Assembly: GCA_903858115.1 (NCBI GenBank)
Contig: CAIOHR010000193.1
Span: 28,772 to 92,771 of the forward strand
Reading direction: 5' to 3'
DNA: 64,000 nucleotides
From: an uncultured Pirellula sp.
GTDB taxonomy: Bacteria > Planctomycetota > Planctomycetia > Pirellulales > Pirellulaceae
The stretch's first letter is position 1. Each line of letters starts with the position of its first letter. A model generated the notes under the pieces. It saw only the letters and a list, made by a program, of their open reading frames with translations, was not told the origin of the DNA and ran no database searches. This document shows, piece after piece, positions 19,559 through 28,241 of this stretch. Position numbers and translations under genes: made by a program.

Positions 19559-20710
19559 ATGCCTCGACCATTACGTTCGGATGTCTATAGACCACAAGAG
19601 ATTGCAATCCTACATTGTGTCCAAAGATGCGTTCGTCGCGCATATCTCAGTGGGATTGATAGCGTTTCCGGAAAGGATTATTCCTATCGAAAAGAATGGA
19701 TTCGCCAGCGGATCGAAAAGCTAGCATCAGTTTTTAGTATAGATGTACTTTCTTATGCAGTCCTTTCCAATCACATGCATTTGGTGCTACGAAGTCGGCC
19801 GGATGTCGTTGCTACTTGGTCGGATCGGCAAGTCGCACTTCGGTGGTTGCAGATTTTCCCTGGGAAAAGAATCGAGGAGCAATTGGGGGATCCGACGACT
19901 ACAGATGTCGAGGCATTGGCAAATAACCCGGAGCGAATGGTTGTCGTTCGGCTTCGATTGTCCGATATTTCTTGGTTTATGCGTGCTCTTTCTGAGCCAA
20001 TCGCTCGATTGGCGAATCAGCAAGAGAAATGTACTGGCTGCTTTTGGGAAGGACGCTTTAAGGCACAGCGACTGCTGGATGAGGCTGCGTTATTGGCTTG
20101 CTGCATGTATGTGGATCTGAATCCAGTTCGTGCAGCCATGGCGGAATCGCCTGAGACTTCGACGTTTACCTCCGCTTATGATCGCATCAAGGCGGCGCAG
20201 GGCCAGACGATTGAGTCGGCGGCTGTTCCGATGCAGACAATCAATCGAGAAGAAGCGGCGAAGATACTAAAGAGCAGCACTCCTGAGGAGTTGGCGGACC
20301 GGCGCAAAGCCGCCAGGAGGCGACGGGGACCGCGAATTGCTCGCGACGGGTGGCTGGCACCGCTTGAGCTAAATCCGAGGGTGACGGGGCCAGCGGTGAA
20401 TAAGGATGGGGTGCGAGCGAGTGATAAAGGATTTTTAGATATGAGCCTTGAGGATTACGTGGCGCTTTTGTATTGGACAGGCAGCCAAGGACGAGCAGAT
20501 AAGAATGGCAAGATCACTGCGGATTATGCACCGATCTTGGCCAAGCTAGGAATCGCCGAAGGGATGTGGTGCGATCTGGTTTGGAACTTCAAGAAGTACT
20601 TTGGCAAGAGCCGAGGACCAGGATCGCCGGATCGAATGCGAGAAGAAGCGATCTTGGGCGTGCGCAAGTTTCAGCCAGGACAAAAGATGGCTCGGAAGTG
20701 CTTTGTTTGA
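19559..20710 (+). mobile_element. REP-associated tyrosine transposase (RAYT, IS200-like)
   Basis: A single-gene element encoding a 383-residue protein of the TnpA/RAYT group. The HUH motif is in SNHMHLVLRS, and the nucleophile region is CMYVDLNPVRAAMAE, preceded by FWEGRFKAQRLLDEAALL. Proteins like this recur in planctomycete genomes and are thought to move REP hairpins. The ATG at 19559 is fixed by aaggag eight bases upstream. No terminal repeats or target duplications are evident beside the gene, so the gene alone may be the fixed part. The C-terminal 140 residues contain a basic, perhaps DNA-binding, region. Confidence 0.86.
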
Positions 20711-20764
20711 TAAGCCTGATTCTATCTCACCCGGTTCATGATAAAAGCCTAGTTTCCTAAGCTC

Positions 20765-21544
20765 TCAATCTGGAGCTGGTTTCGAAGTCGATAGCTTGGC
20801 GCCAGCAGTGTCGAAAACTCTCGAGCTTCTCAAACCCCATTTCGCTAATCGAAATGCAGTAGCCGTTTGAAGACATCCAAGACCATATTTGCATGAACGG
20901 GAAAAATTGATGGACGAAGCTTCCGCGAAATACTTGGTAGGACACGAAATTTCACCGATTTCAAAGCCAAAGTAGATAACCTGCGACAGCATTTGATTGT
21001 CAAACACAAAATCGTCCGAGTTCTCCTCCAATGGCAACTGCAAAAGCAAGTCTCGGGAGAAAGCTCGGTAACCCGTGTGAAATTCCGATAACTTCGATTG
21101 CATCAAAATGTTCTGAGCAAGCGTTAAGAATCGATTCGCGATGTACTTATAGATGGGCATTCCGCTCTGCATCGCGCGACCACCGAGAATCCGGCTAGCA
21201 ATCACGCAATCGTAGATGCCATTTCCGATCATTGGAACAATGGCGGGGACTAGCAACGGCGTGTACTGATAGTCGGGATGTACCATGACAATGATATCTG
21301 CACCTAGAGACAGTGCTGTCTTGTAGCAGGTTTTTTGGTTGCCACCATATCCTCGATTTTTGGGATGGGTCACGACATGCAGCCCCAGGTCCTTCGCCAC
21401 AGCAACTGTATTGTCGCGACTCGCATCATCCACAAGTACGATTTCATCGACCAACGTGCGATCAATCTCCTCGCACGTTCTTTCCAATGTCTTAGCAGCG
21501 TTGTAAGCCGGCATAACAACCACAATACGCTTGTCGCGATACAT
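20765..21544 (-). CDS. Family 2 glycosyltransferase
   Basis: A 259-residue soluble GT2 enzyme. The nucleotide-sugar domain begins IVVVMPAYNAAKTLERTCEEI, has LVDDASRDNT and MVHPDYQYTPLLVPA (a DP-x-YQ replacing the usual DxD). The end resembles polyprenyl-phosphate mannosyl/glucosyl transferases in having NRFLTLAQNILMQSKLSEFHTGYRAF. It may build a lipid-linked sugar. Last of four genes in a compact operon, three bases after the methyltransferase stop. Confidence 0.85.
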   Translation of the reverse strand: MYRDKRIVVVMPAYNAAKTLERTCEEIDRTLVDEIVLVDDASRDNTVAVAKDLGLHVVTHPKNRGYGGNQKTCYKTALSLGADIIVMVHPDYQYTPLLVPAIVPMIGNGIYDCVIASRILGGRAMQSGMPIYKYIANRFLTLAQNILMQSKLSEFHTGYRAFSRDLLLQLPLEENSDDFVFDNQMLSQVIYFGFEIGEISCPTKYFAEASSINFSRSCKYGLGCLQTATAFRLAKWGLRSSRVFDTAGAKLSTSKPAPD

Positions 21545-21547
21545 GGG

Positions 21548-22471
21548 TCAATTACATCCTTCATTCTCGAATCGTTCAGACGCGAGCATTAACGTACCGC
21601 CCGCCCCTCTTTCACGGGCCAGCAACATCGGGATCAACCCAACGCTGCTCAGTGCAGAACCGGCAACCATATGAACAATCCTTTGCACCAAAGAAACGTG
21701 ACAGTTCTTGCCTGTGACCATTTTGAAAAAAAGATTGTTCCGTCGCGAGCATGCGTTTAACGCACTTTGAACCCAGCCTATGAGGTCGTATTCCAATTCG
21801 CTGTAACGCGTTTCGAGGCAGCGAAACCCATGCTCTGACAGCACATGAACGAGCGATCGCTCTGTAAAGTGAAAAAGATGTCGTGGCAGGTCTAGCGCAA
21901 GCCATCGCGGTCCGAAAAACCTAGCCTGCAAGCTTCCCCAATCTGGAACTGCCAAAAATAGCTTCCCTCTTGGCGAAAGCAATTTTGAAACGCGTTCGAT
22001 TTCCGTCACGGGTGAACGAAAATGCTCCAGCACGTGCCAAAGTGTGATACTATCGAACGGCGCGTGCTGTGATGCTTCTTCAACGGTCTCCATTACACTG
22101 AGTCCTTTCTCACGCGCCCAATCCGGGTGGGTCTCGACTCCCCAAACATCCCAACCTTGCGTCTTCGCTGTTTGCAGAAACGAGCCATCTCCACAGCCAA
22201 TATCGAGCAATTTTCCTCGGCTTTGACCTCGACAATACTTTTCAACAAAGCGAATTCGGCGTCGGTCACACAACTTGGCCGTGAAACCATGCCTGCCACC
22301 GTAGTATTGTGAATGATAGTAATCCCCCAAATTCTCAGGGATTGGCCAAGTCTTTCCTAAACCGCAGTCGCTACACTTGTAAATGGAAAAGGTAGATAGG
22401 CCTTCTGCATCCACAACGTCGCTCCACAGCAATTGCATATTGCCTCGGCATACTGTGCAGAGAGTTTCCAT
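21548..22471 (-). CDS. Zinc-ribbon class I SAM methyltransferase
   Basis: The N-terminus has a Cys4 motif (CTVCRGNM with CSDCGLG), followed by a class I methyltransferase domain with the SAM loop LLDIGCGDGSFLQTAKTQGW and SITLWHVLEHFRSP. This architecture is common in polysaccharide and surface glycan loci. The start shares one base with the stop of the preceding membrane glycosyltransferase (TAATG). It likely modifies a sugar or glycolipid made by the neighbours; the substrate is not visible. Confidence 0.82.
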   Translation of the reverse strand: METLCTVCRGNMQLLWSDVVDAEGLSTFSIYKCSDCGLGKTWPIPENLGDYYHSQYYGGRHGFTAKLCDRRRIRFVEKYCRGQSRGKLLDIGCGDGSFLQTAKTQGWDVWGVETHPDWAREKGLSVMETVEEASQHAPFDSITLWHVLEHFRSPVTEIERVSKLLSPRGKLFLAVPDWGSLQARFFGPRWLALDLPRHLFHFTERSLVHVLSEHGFRCLETRYSELEYDLIGWVQSALNACSRRNNLFFKMVTGKNCHVSLVQRIVHMVAGSALSSVGLIPMLLARERGAGGTLMLASERFENEGCN

Positions 22472-24033
22472 TACTCGGTACTCCGGCGATCAGTCTGGAT
22501 ATCTGTTCGGCGATAAATCTCAGCATAACAAGCAAATTTATCAGCCTCATTTCCATGTGTAGAAATGAGCTCGACCGGCAGGGACTCTGCGATATTCGTG
22601 AGCTTGCCGCTTCGGCTAACGACCAAGTAGTCGAATGGAACTTGATCCAACCGAAAATAGACGGGCAGTGTTTGTGCCAATAGTACCTTTCGATCATTAG
22701 CAAGAAAATCCAATAAGAACTGAGTATCTACAGCGACGACAGCATTCGCCGGAAGATTGCTCATCAATTCCTTGGCAAAGGATGGCGAGTTATAGTTGCG
22801 GTCTTTCCCATGTTGAAGATGCACTTTCAATGTAGTAAGCCCTGCCCCTGGGATCAATGAAACCAAAGCCAGTATAGCAACACCAACTCTTATTGCGTCG
22901 GCTTTTCGTACACTCCACTGTGCTGTTGCTTTATCAATCAGGAACTGAAGCATGGTACCAACACAGATGAACATGAGCGCAGCGCTATAAGACCAGTAAC
23001 CATTGACTGGGTGGTGTGGGCCAACAAGAACACTCATCAGATAGACAGAACTAAGTCCCAATACTGCGATTGTAAAAATCGGACTTTGTCGCAACTTCGG
23101 AACCAAGAAGCATCCAGCAGTCATGATTATTGGAAAACTGTATTGCCAAGCTCCGAGGTGATGGAACATTCCATACTCATAGAAAGAATGGTACCACAAC
23201 GATTTCCATGGCCATATCATTCTTACCAACAGCCCCTCGTCACCGCCGCCGAGAAACTGATTCCTGAACTGAACGGCGAATGCCTCGGGATGCATGGCAA
23301 TGAGGGGAATCCAAAACGAGGTCATTAACAACGCACCCGTTGCAAGAATCATCGGATGCACGATACGCCCCTTCCCTTCTGACTTCCACATCGCCCACGC
23401 GGCCAATTGGATCGCGTAGACGAGAGCGAATGGGTGTGTCATCCCGCCTGCACCGATCGCAACGCTAGCAAGCCAAAGCCATCGCGTATTGCTCGAAGCG
23501 CTCCAGCAAAACATGCAAACGATCGATAGCAGACCAAACATGGTACACAAAAGATCTGGGCGAGCGCTCATCGCTGGAAAGTAGAACCAACGCGAAAACA
23601 GAAACAATCCTGCTCCCCAGAATGCCGCCCAATCGGAACCACCAGCTTTTCGTTGCAGATAGTAAACAAGCAACACGGACAGCAGGCCAGCGAACATCGA
23701 CGACAATCTAGCAGTCCCGTAACAAACGGGAAGTACCAAGTAAAAGAACGATTGATAATAGAAATAGAGAGGCGGCTCGCAGTAGAGTCCTTTGTCTGCA
23801 TGGAAAAACACCGACTCTGCGTTTTGTGCAGGCGCATGGGGCAAACGCGGAATTCCGTTTTGAAGAATGGTCAATCCCGGTACCGCGTAGCAATCCTCGT
23901 CTTGCCCTCCTGGCTGCATATAAGCGACCGGAAGCCTCAAAAGCAAGAACGCAGCTAGGAAGCAAACAAAAAGGACTTTGGGGTACAAACTTCGATGTTG
24001 ATATTTTGAGAAAGTAACCTTGTGGCTGGCCAT
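22471..24033 (-). CDS. Membrane glycosyltransferase, GT39/ArnT-like
   Basis: A 520-residue polytopic protein with about 10-12 helices. The N-terminal loop contains RLPVAYMQPGGQDEDCYAVPG, where the acidic pair sits in the extracytoplasmic first loop as in GT-C lipid-linked-sugar transferases such as ArnT. Further conserved positions are LYCEPPLYFYYQSFFYLVLP and SRWFYFPAMSARPDLL. These enzymes move a sugar from a polyprenyl phosphate donor to lipid or protein. The donor could be made by the GT2 at the end of the operon. It starts three bases after the sulfatase stop. Confidence 0.75.
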   Translation of the reverse strand: MASHKVTFSKYQHRSLYPKVLFVCFLAAFLLLRLPVAYMQPGGQDEDCYAVPGLTILQNGIPRLPHAPAQNAESVFFHADKGLYCEPPLYFYYQSFFYLVLPVCYGTARLSSMFAGLLSVLLVYYLQRKAGGSDWAAFWGAGLFLFSRWFYFPAMSARPDLLCTMFGLLSIVCMFCWSASSNTRWLWLASVAIGAGGMTHPFALVYAIQLAAWAMWKSEGKGRIVHPMILATGALLMTSFWIPLIAMHPEAFAVQFRNQFLGGGDEGLLVRMIWPWKSLWYHSFYEYGMFHHLGAWQYSFPIIMTAGCFLVPKLRQSPIFTIAVLGLSSVYLMSVLVGPHHPVNGYWSYSAALMFICVGTMLQFLIDKATAQWSVRKADAIRVGVAILALVSLIPGAGLTTLKVHLQHGKDRNYNSPSFAKELMSNLPANAVVAVDTQFLLDFLANDRKVLLAQTLPVYFRLDQVPFDYLVVSRSGKLTNIAESLPVELISTHGNEADKFACYAEIYRRTDIQTDRRSTE

Positions 24034-24036
24034 ATG

Positions 24037-25575
24037 CTATTTGCCTTCCGAAGCCCATTTTTTCATCATAGCAATGTTCTTTTCTACTTCTGGATTGCCT
24101 TTACCCAAGTACTCCTTCATGTCGCTGTCGTACATCGCATCTGACTCAGGTCCTTTATCTTTTGTATCAACCATCCATTGATCCAATTTAGCTCGCATCG
24201 ATTCCAGGATTGATTTGTGACTGGGAAGCGATGCAAGGTTATTCACCTGCCATGGATCTTCCGTCCACGCATACAATTCCTCGGGTGCACGCGTCGGGCT
24301 GAACATCAGCTTTTCAGCAAGAGGATCGAGCTTGCCACTTTCATGCAACGATCGCAAAGTCTTCACAATCGATTTACCATCTTTGTAAGCATTAGGCTGT
24401 AGATGCGGGCGTTGTGGATAGAAATTTCGAATGTAGAGAAAGCGATCTGTTCTTACACTTCGCAAGCGCTCGACCGTTTCATCACATCGATCTCGTGCCG
24501 CGAAAACAGCTTCTCTGGGCTGATAGGAAGAATCGAACACATTGCTGGATTGCATCGACGTAGGTATCGACACACCGGCTGCGGCTAAGGATATTGCTGC
24601 GAGATCGATGTGCTCGACTAGATCTTTTCGAACCTGACCCTTTGCAATCCCAGGACCGCGTACTACCAACGGAACATGCGTACCTTCGTTATACAAAAAT
24701 TGCTTGCCGCGTGCGTGGCTGATGCCATGGTCTGTCATAAAGATCACCAGCGTGTTTTCCAAGAGCCCTTCTCGCGTCAATCTCGCAATGACACTGCCAA
24801 CATGTTTGTCTGTAAACCGGACTGAATCCAGATACGCAGCCCAATCTCTCAAAAGCACTTCATCGCGAGGATAGTACGGAGGCAACGAAACACTCGCAGG
24901 ATCGGTGGAATTGCCCAATTCTGCCTTCGCTCGCTCTAGAAGCTTTATAGCAGTCGCGTCCGTCCCGCCTCGAAGCTTACCACCGGCTAACTGAACCTGC
25001 ATAAAGAATGGTTGGTCCGCTCGCTTGCCAGACCAATCGTTTGCATCGTACATCTTTGCGTCCCATTCAAAGTTGTAGTCCGTCTTTCCCATGGCTGTGT
25101 CACGTCCTTTTTTGCCACGACGATCGGATTCTTCTAGACCACTACCAATGCAAGTGTAATAGCCCGCTCGTTTCAAGAGTTCGGGGACAGGAGCAATACC
25201 ATCGGGTAACTGGATCTTGATTGGCCCACGCCCACTTCGATGATGATGCGATCCAATGCTGGTCTGGTACATACCTGTAATCAACGCTGACCTGCATGGA
25301 GAACAAACAGGTGCCGTGACAAATGCATTCGTAAAACGAGTCCCCTCCACGGCCAGCTGATCGACATGGGGCGTCTCAATGAGCCTCTCACCGTAACAAG
25401 AAAAGTTGGCAGACATATCGTCCACAATGAACCATAAGATATTGGGGCGGGCTCCTATTGCTTCACCAGCAACACCCGTCGAAGACGGCGTAACAAGTGA
25501 TGTCACTATGGGCAAGCAGAGCCCAATAAGGAACGACAATCGTGTAACAAATCTATGATTCATAATGACATTCAT
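24037..25575 (-). CDS. Secreted sulfatase
   Basis: A type I sulfatase. NILWFIVDDMSANFSCYGE holds metal ligands, and VCSPCRSALITGM carries the Cys-x-Pro-x-Arg motif whose Cys becomes formylglycine. FMTDHGISHARGKQFLYNEG is the second metal-binding block. It starts with a signal peptide (residues roughly 5-30) if translation begins at 25575 or 25563. The ORF extends to 25719 but the extra N-terminus is basic and unlike a secreted protein. It would cleave sulfate esters from polysaccharide. Placement three bases before a glycosyltransferase is notable. Confidence 0.88.
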   Translation of the reverse strand: MNVIMNHRFVTRLSFLIGLCLPIVTSLVTPSSTGVAGEAIGARPNILWFIVDDMSANFSCYGERLIETPHVDQLAVEGTRFTNAFVTAPVCSPCRSALITGMYQTSIGSHHHRSGRGPIKIQLPDGIAPVPELLKRAGYYTCIGSGLEESDRRGKKGRDTAMGKTDYNFEWDAKMYDANDWSGKRADQPFFMQVQLAGGKLRGGTDATAIKLLERAKAELGNSTDPASVSLPPYYPRDEVLLRDWAAYLDSVRFTDKHVGSVIARLTREGLLENTLVIFMTDHGISHARGKQFLYNEGTHVPLVVRGPGIAKGQVRKDLVEHIDLAAISLAAAGVSIPTSMQSSNVFDSSYQPREAVFAARDRCDETVERLRSVRTDRFLYIRNFYPQRPHLQPNAYKDGKSIVKTLRSLHESGKLDPLAEKLMFSPTRAPEELYAWTEDPWQVNNLASLPSHKSILESMRAKLDQWMVDTKDKGPESDAMYDSDMKEYLGKGNPEVEKNIAMMKKWASEGK

Positions 25576-25730
25576 CATTCTACGGAAGAGACGGAGAGGG
25601 AGCGTCCTAGTATAACACGATGAACGACGGTCGAGAGGCATGGAACAGGAAGACAATAATCGTCGAGCCGTCATGACGAAGCAAAAGCGACGTAAGGCCG
25701 ATGGACTCACCTCATCCATCGTTCCATGAA

Positions 25731-25759
25731 AAAAGGACGGGGTTGTTTCCCGTCCTTTT
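25731..25759 (-). terminator. Intrinsic terminator for the desaturase gene
   Basis: An 11-base perfect stem (aaaaggacggg with cccgtcctttt) encloses a 7-base loop and is flanked by A and T runs, so it could act on both strands. It lies 36 bases downstream of the desaturase stop on the minus strand and ahead of the sulfatase operon. Confidence 0.85.
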
Positions 25760-25794
25760 CGATGTTGGTTGAACAGTTTGCGAACTGTTTGGAT

Positions 25795-26808
25795 CTAAGC
25801 GACTCTTCGCTCCGCGTGTTCCCGCTTCTTTTCTTCCATGCTAGAAACGTCGATGATGTTCTTGGCTAGTCCTACAAAGCGTAGAAATCGAATCACAGCG
25901 TACGTGGCGTCAAACTCCCACCACTTGTGTCCGTGTTGCGCCAATCGCGGATGAGCGTGGTGATTGTTATGCCATCCCTCGCCGTAAGCAATGATGGCAA
26001 CCCACCAATTGTTGCGACTATCATCTTTGGTCTCGTAGTTCTTGTACCCGAATATATGGGATGCAGAGTTCACAAACCAAGTGGTATGGAGTACAGCAAC
26101 CATCCGAACACAAACCACCCACACGAGCCAGGACAAAGCGAGTTCGGTTCCGCCAATCAAATAACCTGTGCCAGTGATCAACGAACCAAACGCAATATGG
26201 ATTGGCAAGAACCATCGTTCGAGCATGACCAAGAATGGTTGCTTCAAAAGATCAGGTACCCATTTCTGCGCATATCCCTTGGGATCGCCATTGTCGGTTG
26301 TAAAGGCCAACCAAAACATGTGAGCCCACCATGGACCTTCATGCGGCGAATGCGGATCTCCTGGCTGGTCACTGTACGCATGGTGTTTGCGATGGTTGGC
26401 CGTCCAACTGATCGGTCCACCTTCACCGGCAAACGTACCAAGCAACGATAGAAAATTCTGAAGCCAATTTGGAACCACAAGACCGGTATGGGTCAACAAT
26501 CGATGGAACCCAAGGCAAATACCTAGACTGCCCGTGACCCAGTGCATGAACAGAGCCAGTCCAAGTCCCGACCAAGTGAATGTCCACGGAGCAAACAGCG
26601 CTCCCAGGTGCAGAGCGATCAGCCATGTTCCTGCAGCCCACTGCACATGGTAAACCTCGGGCACAGGAGACTGCTTTCCGCCTCCCTTCGGCTTTTGCGC
26701 AAAAGAGGTCATCTCTTCCATTTTCGGCTGAACCGTTGGAGCCGCCGTCTGTGGATGGTGGTTCTTCATGGTAGAACCTGGTTCTTTTGCTTGATTTGAG
26801 CCGATCAT
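25795..26808 (-). CDS. Acyl-CoA/fatty acid delta-9 desaturase
   Basis: A membrane-bound desaturase with all three histidine boxes: HRLLTHTG, NHRKHHAYSD and WHNNHHAH. About four membrane helices are visible (for example LHLGALFAPWTFTWSGLGLA). It inserts a double bond into acyl chains using di-iron, likely to tune membrane fluidity. The start at 26808 has AGGA eight bases upstream. The first 60 residues are Pro/Lys-rich and not part of the core. Length is 337. Confidence 0.92.
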   Translation of the reverse strand: MIGSNQAKEPGSTMKNHHPQTAAPTVQPKMEEMTSFAQKPKGGGKQSPVPEVYHVQWAAGTWLIALHLGALFAPWTFTWSGLGLALFMHWVTGSLGICLGFHRLLTHTGLVVPNWLQNFLSLLGTFAGEGGPISWTANHRKHHAYSDQPGDPHSPHEGPWWAHMFWLAFTTDNGDPKGYAQKWVPDLLKQPFLVMLERWFLPIHIAFGSLITGTGYLIGGTELALSWLVWVVCVRMVAVLHTTWFVNSASHIFGYKNYETKDDSRNNWWVAIIAYGEGWHNNHHAHPRLAQHGHKWWEFDATYAVIRFLRFVGLAKNIIDVSSMEEKKREHAERRVA

Positions 26809-26967
26809 TTCGGCGATCCTTTACGTTGGAGAATCTAAGAATCTGAGCATCGTTCGGACGAAACTCGAATCGATTTGTCTGAGAATAATAACGTTCGAAA
26901 TGGGGAATGTATGTCCCGGCCTGGTTTCCACTGTGTCAAAGATGTGTAAAACCTCGGGAGCTAAGTG

Positions 26968-27510
26968 TTACGAAAGACGTCGAATGTAATGATTGTCTCC
27001 TATACTCAACGCATGCCGCACATAGCCCCATCGGTGCATCAATCGCTCGCTCAGCCGATCCGAATAGGCTTGGCAAACGATAGCATTAGATTTTTTATGC
27101 CGAGCGATTTGTTCTAGAATCTGAACTCCCAGCAGCATGGTTCGGTAGTCGGTCTGCTCTCCACTCGTCATATAGTTGACCGCCATAAATCCAGGCGTTC
27201 GCCATGGGAACGAATAGAAGAATCTGCACTCCCCATTGGATGCGGAACGACGTGTCTCATCTTTTGCTACGTCCCATTGGCTCGCCCATCGAGGGAACCA
27301 CCGCGTTTGATGCGAAACGCTCCCATCGGGGAAGATAGACAATTGGGCAAAACGGGCGCCCGTTGTCAGCGCCAAAAAATCTTCACGCTCGATGGATAAA
27401 TCCCATGGATGAAGATGTAATCTTGGAAGCATAAAGCTGGCGAACAGCCAACTTCGCTGAACCAAAAGTGAGTCCTTTGGTTGGCCAGTTGAGCCTGTAA
27501 CATTTCCCAA
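26968..27510 (-). CDS. Conserved protein, GNAT-like, unknown function
   Basis: The ORF has up to 180 residues beginning at a TTG (27510) ten bases after rpsT. The first AUG in frame is at 27432, within LFASFMLPRLHLHPWDLS, and a start between these two is possible. The C-terminal third (IVCQAYSDRLSERLMHRWGY) recalls the end of GNAT acetyltransferases, but the acetyl-CoA loop is not clear. It lies immediately downstream of rpsT on the same strand and may be cotranscribed. Function unassigned. Confidence 0.5.
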   Translation of the reverse strand: MGNVTGSTGQPKDSLLVQRSWLFASFMLPRLHLHPWDLSIEREDFLALTTGARFAQLSIFPDGSVSHQTRWFPRWASQWDVAKDETRRSASNGECRFFYSFPWRTPGFMAVNYMTSGEQTDYRTMLLGVQILEQIARHKKSNAIVCQAYSDRLSERLMHRWGYVRHALSIGDNHYIRRLS

Positions 27511-27520
27511 GGGGACCGTC

Positions 27521-27793
27521 TTAAGCTACGGAAGAAGCTTTCTTGATGAATGCACTCAAACGACTCTTCGTTCGTGCTGCCTTATTGACGTGGATGATTC
27601 GCTTGGAAGCGGTTTGATCCAGCAACTTACAAAGACTGCTATACTGTGTCTTAGCGTCATCAAAGTTCTTAGCGACAACTGCTTCTCTTAGCTTCTTGAT
27701 CGCTGTCTTCATCTGGGACTTTGCCGACCGGTTACGGCTGCGTCGCTCTAGGGATTGTCGAAGTCGCTTCTTAGCGCTCTTGATATTCGGCAC
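27521..27793 (-). CDS. rpsT: 30S ribosomal protein S20
   Basis: A basic 90-residue protein with the S20 pattern VPNIKSAKKRLRQSLERRSR and KAARTKSRLSAFIKK. The start is GTG at 27793: this codon immediately precedes the conserved PNIKSAKKR and has ggag seven bases upstream. A TTG at 27814 extends the frame with non-conserved residues and is rejected. A 14-base palindrome (ggaaccaaggttcc, 27807-27820) overlaps the upstream leader. S20 binds 16S rRNA in early assembly. Confidence 0.95.
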   Translation of the reverse strand: MPNIKSAKKRLRQSLERRSRNRSAKSQMKTAIKKLREAVVAKNFDDAKTQYSSLCKLLDQTASKRIIHVNKAARTKSRLSAFIKKASSVA

Positions 27794-27806
27794 AGTACAC
27801 TCCAAC

Positions 27807-27820
27807 GGAACCAAGGTTCC
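27807..27820. promoter_or_regulatory. Palindrome upstream of rpsT
   Basis: A perfect 14-base palindrome, ggaaccaaggttcc, lies 14-27 bases upstream of the GTG start of rpsT. It could form a hairpin in the leader, near the ribosome binding site. A regulatory role is inference only. Confidence 0.35.
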
Positions 27821-27985
27821 TTGAATCGAAATAACTAATACAACTGTCTCGGGTCAGTTATCTTCGCAAGGAAACTCGATCTTGTCAACTTGAACAGGAA
27901 GGAAACGGCGATTAGGTTTAGAGTAGTTGTAAATCGCGCGAATTCATTGTGCGGCTAGCAACCAGCTTTTCCAGTAGCGAGCAAT

Positions 27986-28183
27986 ATGAGCCTTTACGCA
28001 ATTCTACCTTACTTTTGGCTGCTTCTCATGCTTGCGGCGATCCTTTCCGTCGTCGTAGTGGCGGTTCGTGGGCGACCGAAAAAGGCGAAACCGAAGGCAG
28101 CGGCCGAAGCCCCGGCTGCCGATTCGTTTGGGGAGCCATCGTTGGATTTCGGGGATGAAGTGGCCCAAATGGAAAGTCGCTAG
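27986..28183 (+). CDS. Small single-pass membrane protein
   Basis: A 65-residue protein with one N-terminal helix (FWLLLMLAAILSVVVVAV), a basic segment RGRPKKAKPKAAA, and an acidic tail FGEPSLDFGDEVAQMES. It starts downstream of the rpsT divergent promoter region and precedes lgt by 58 bases on the same strand. No family recognised. Short proteins of this type are easily missed by gene callers. Confidence 0.55.
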   Translation: MSLYAILPYFWLLLMLAAILSVVVVAVRGRPKKAKPKAAAEAPAADSFGEPSLDFGDEVAQMESR

Positions 28184-28241
28184 CCGGCCAGCGGCGAGAT
28201 GTCACCTACCATTGTTTGCGGGAATCCTCTACGTTTAGGGG

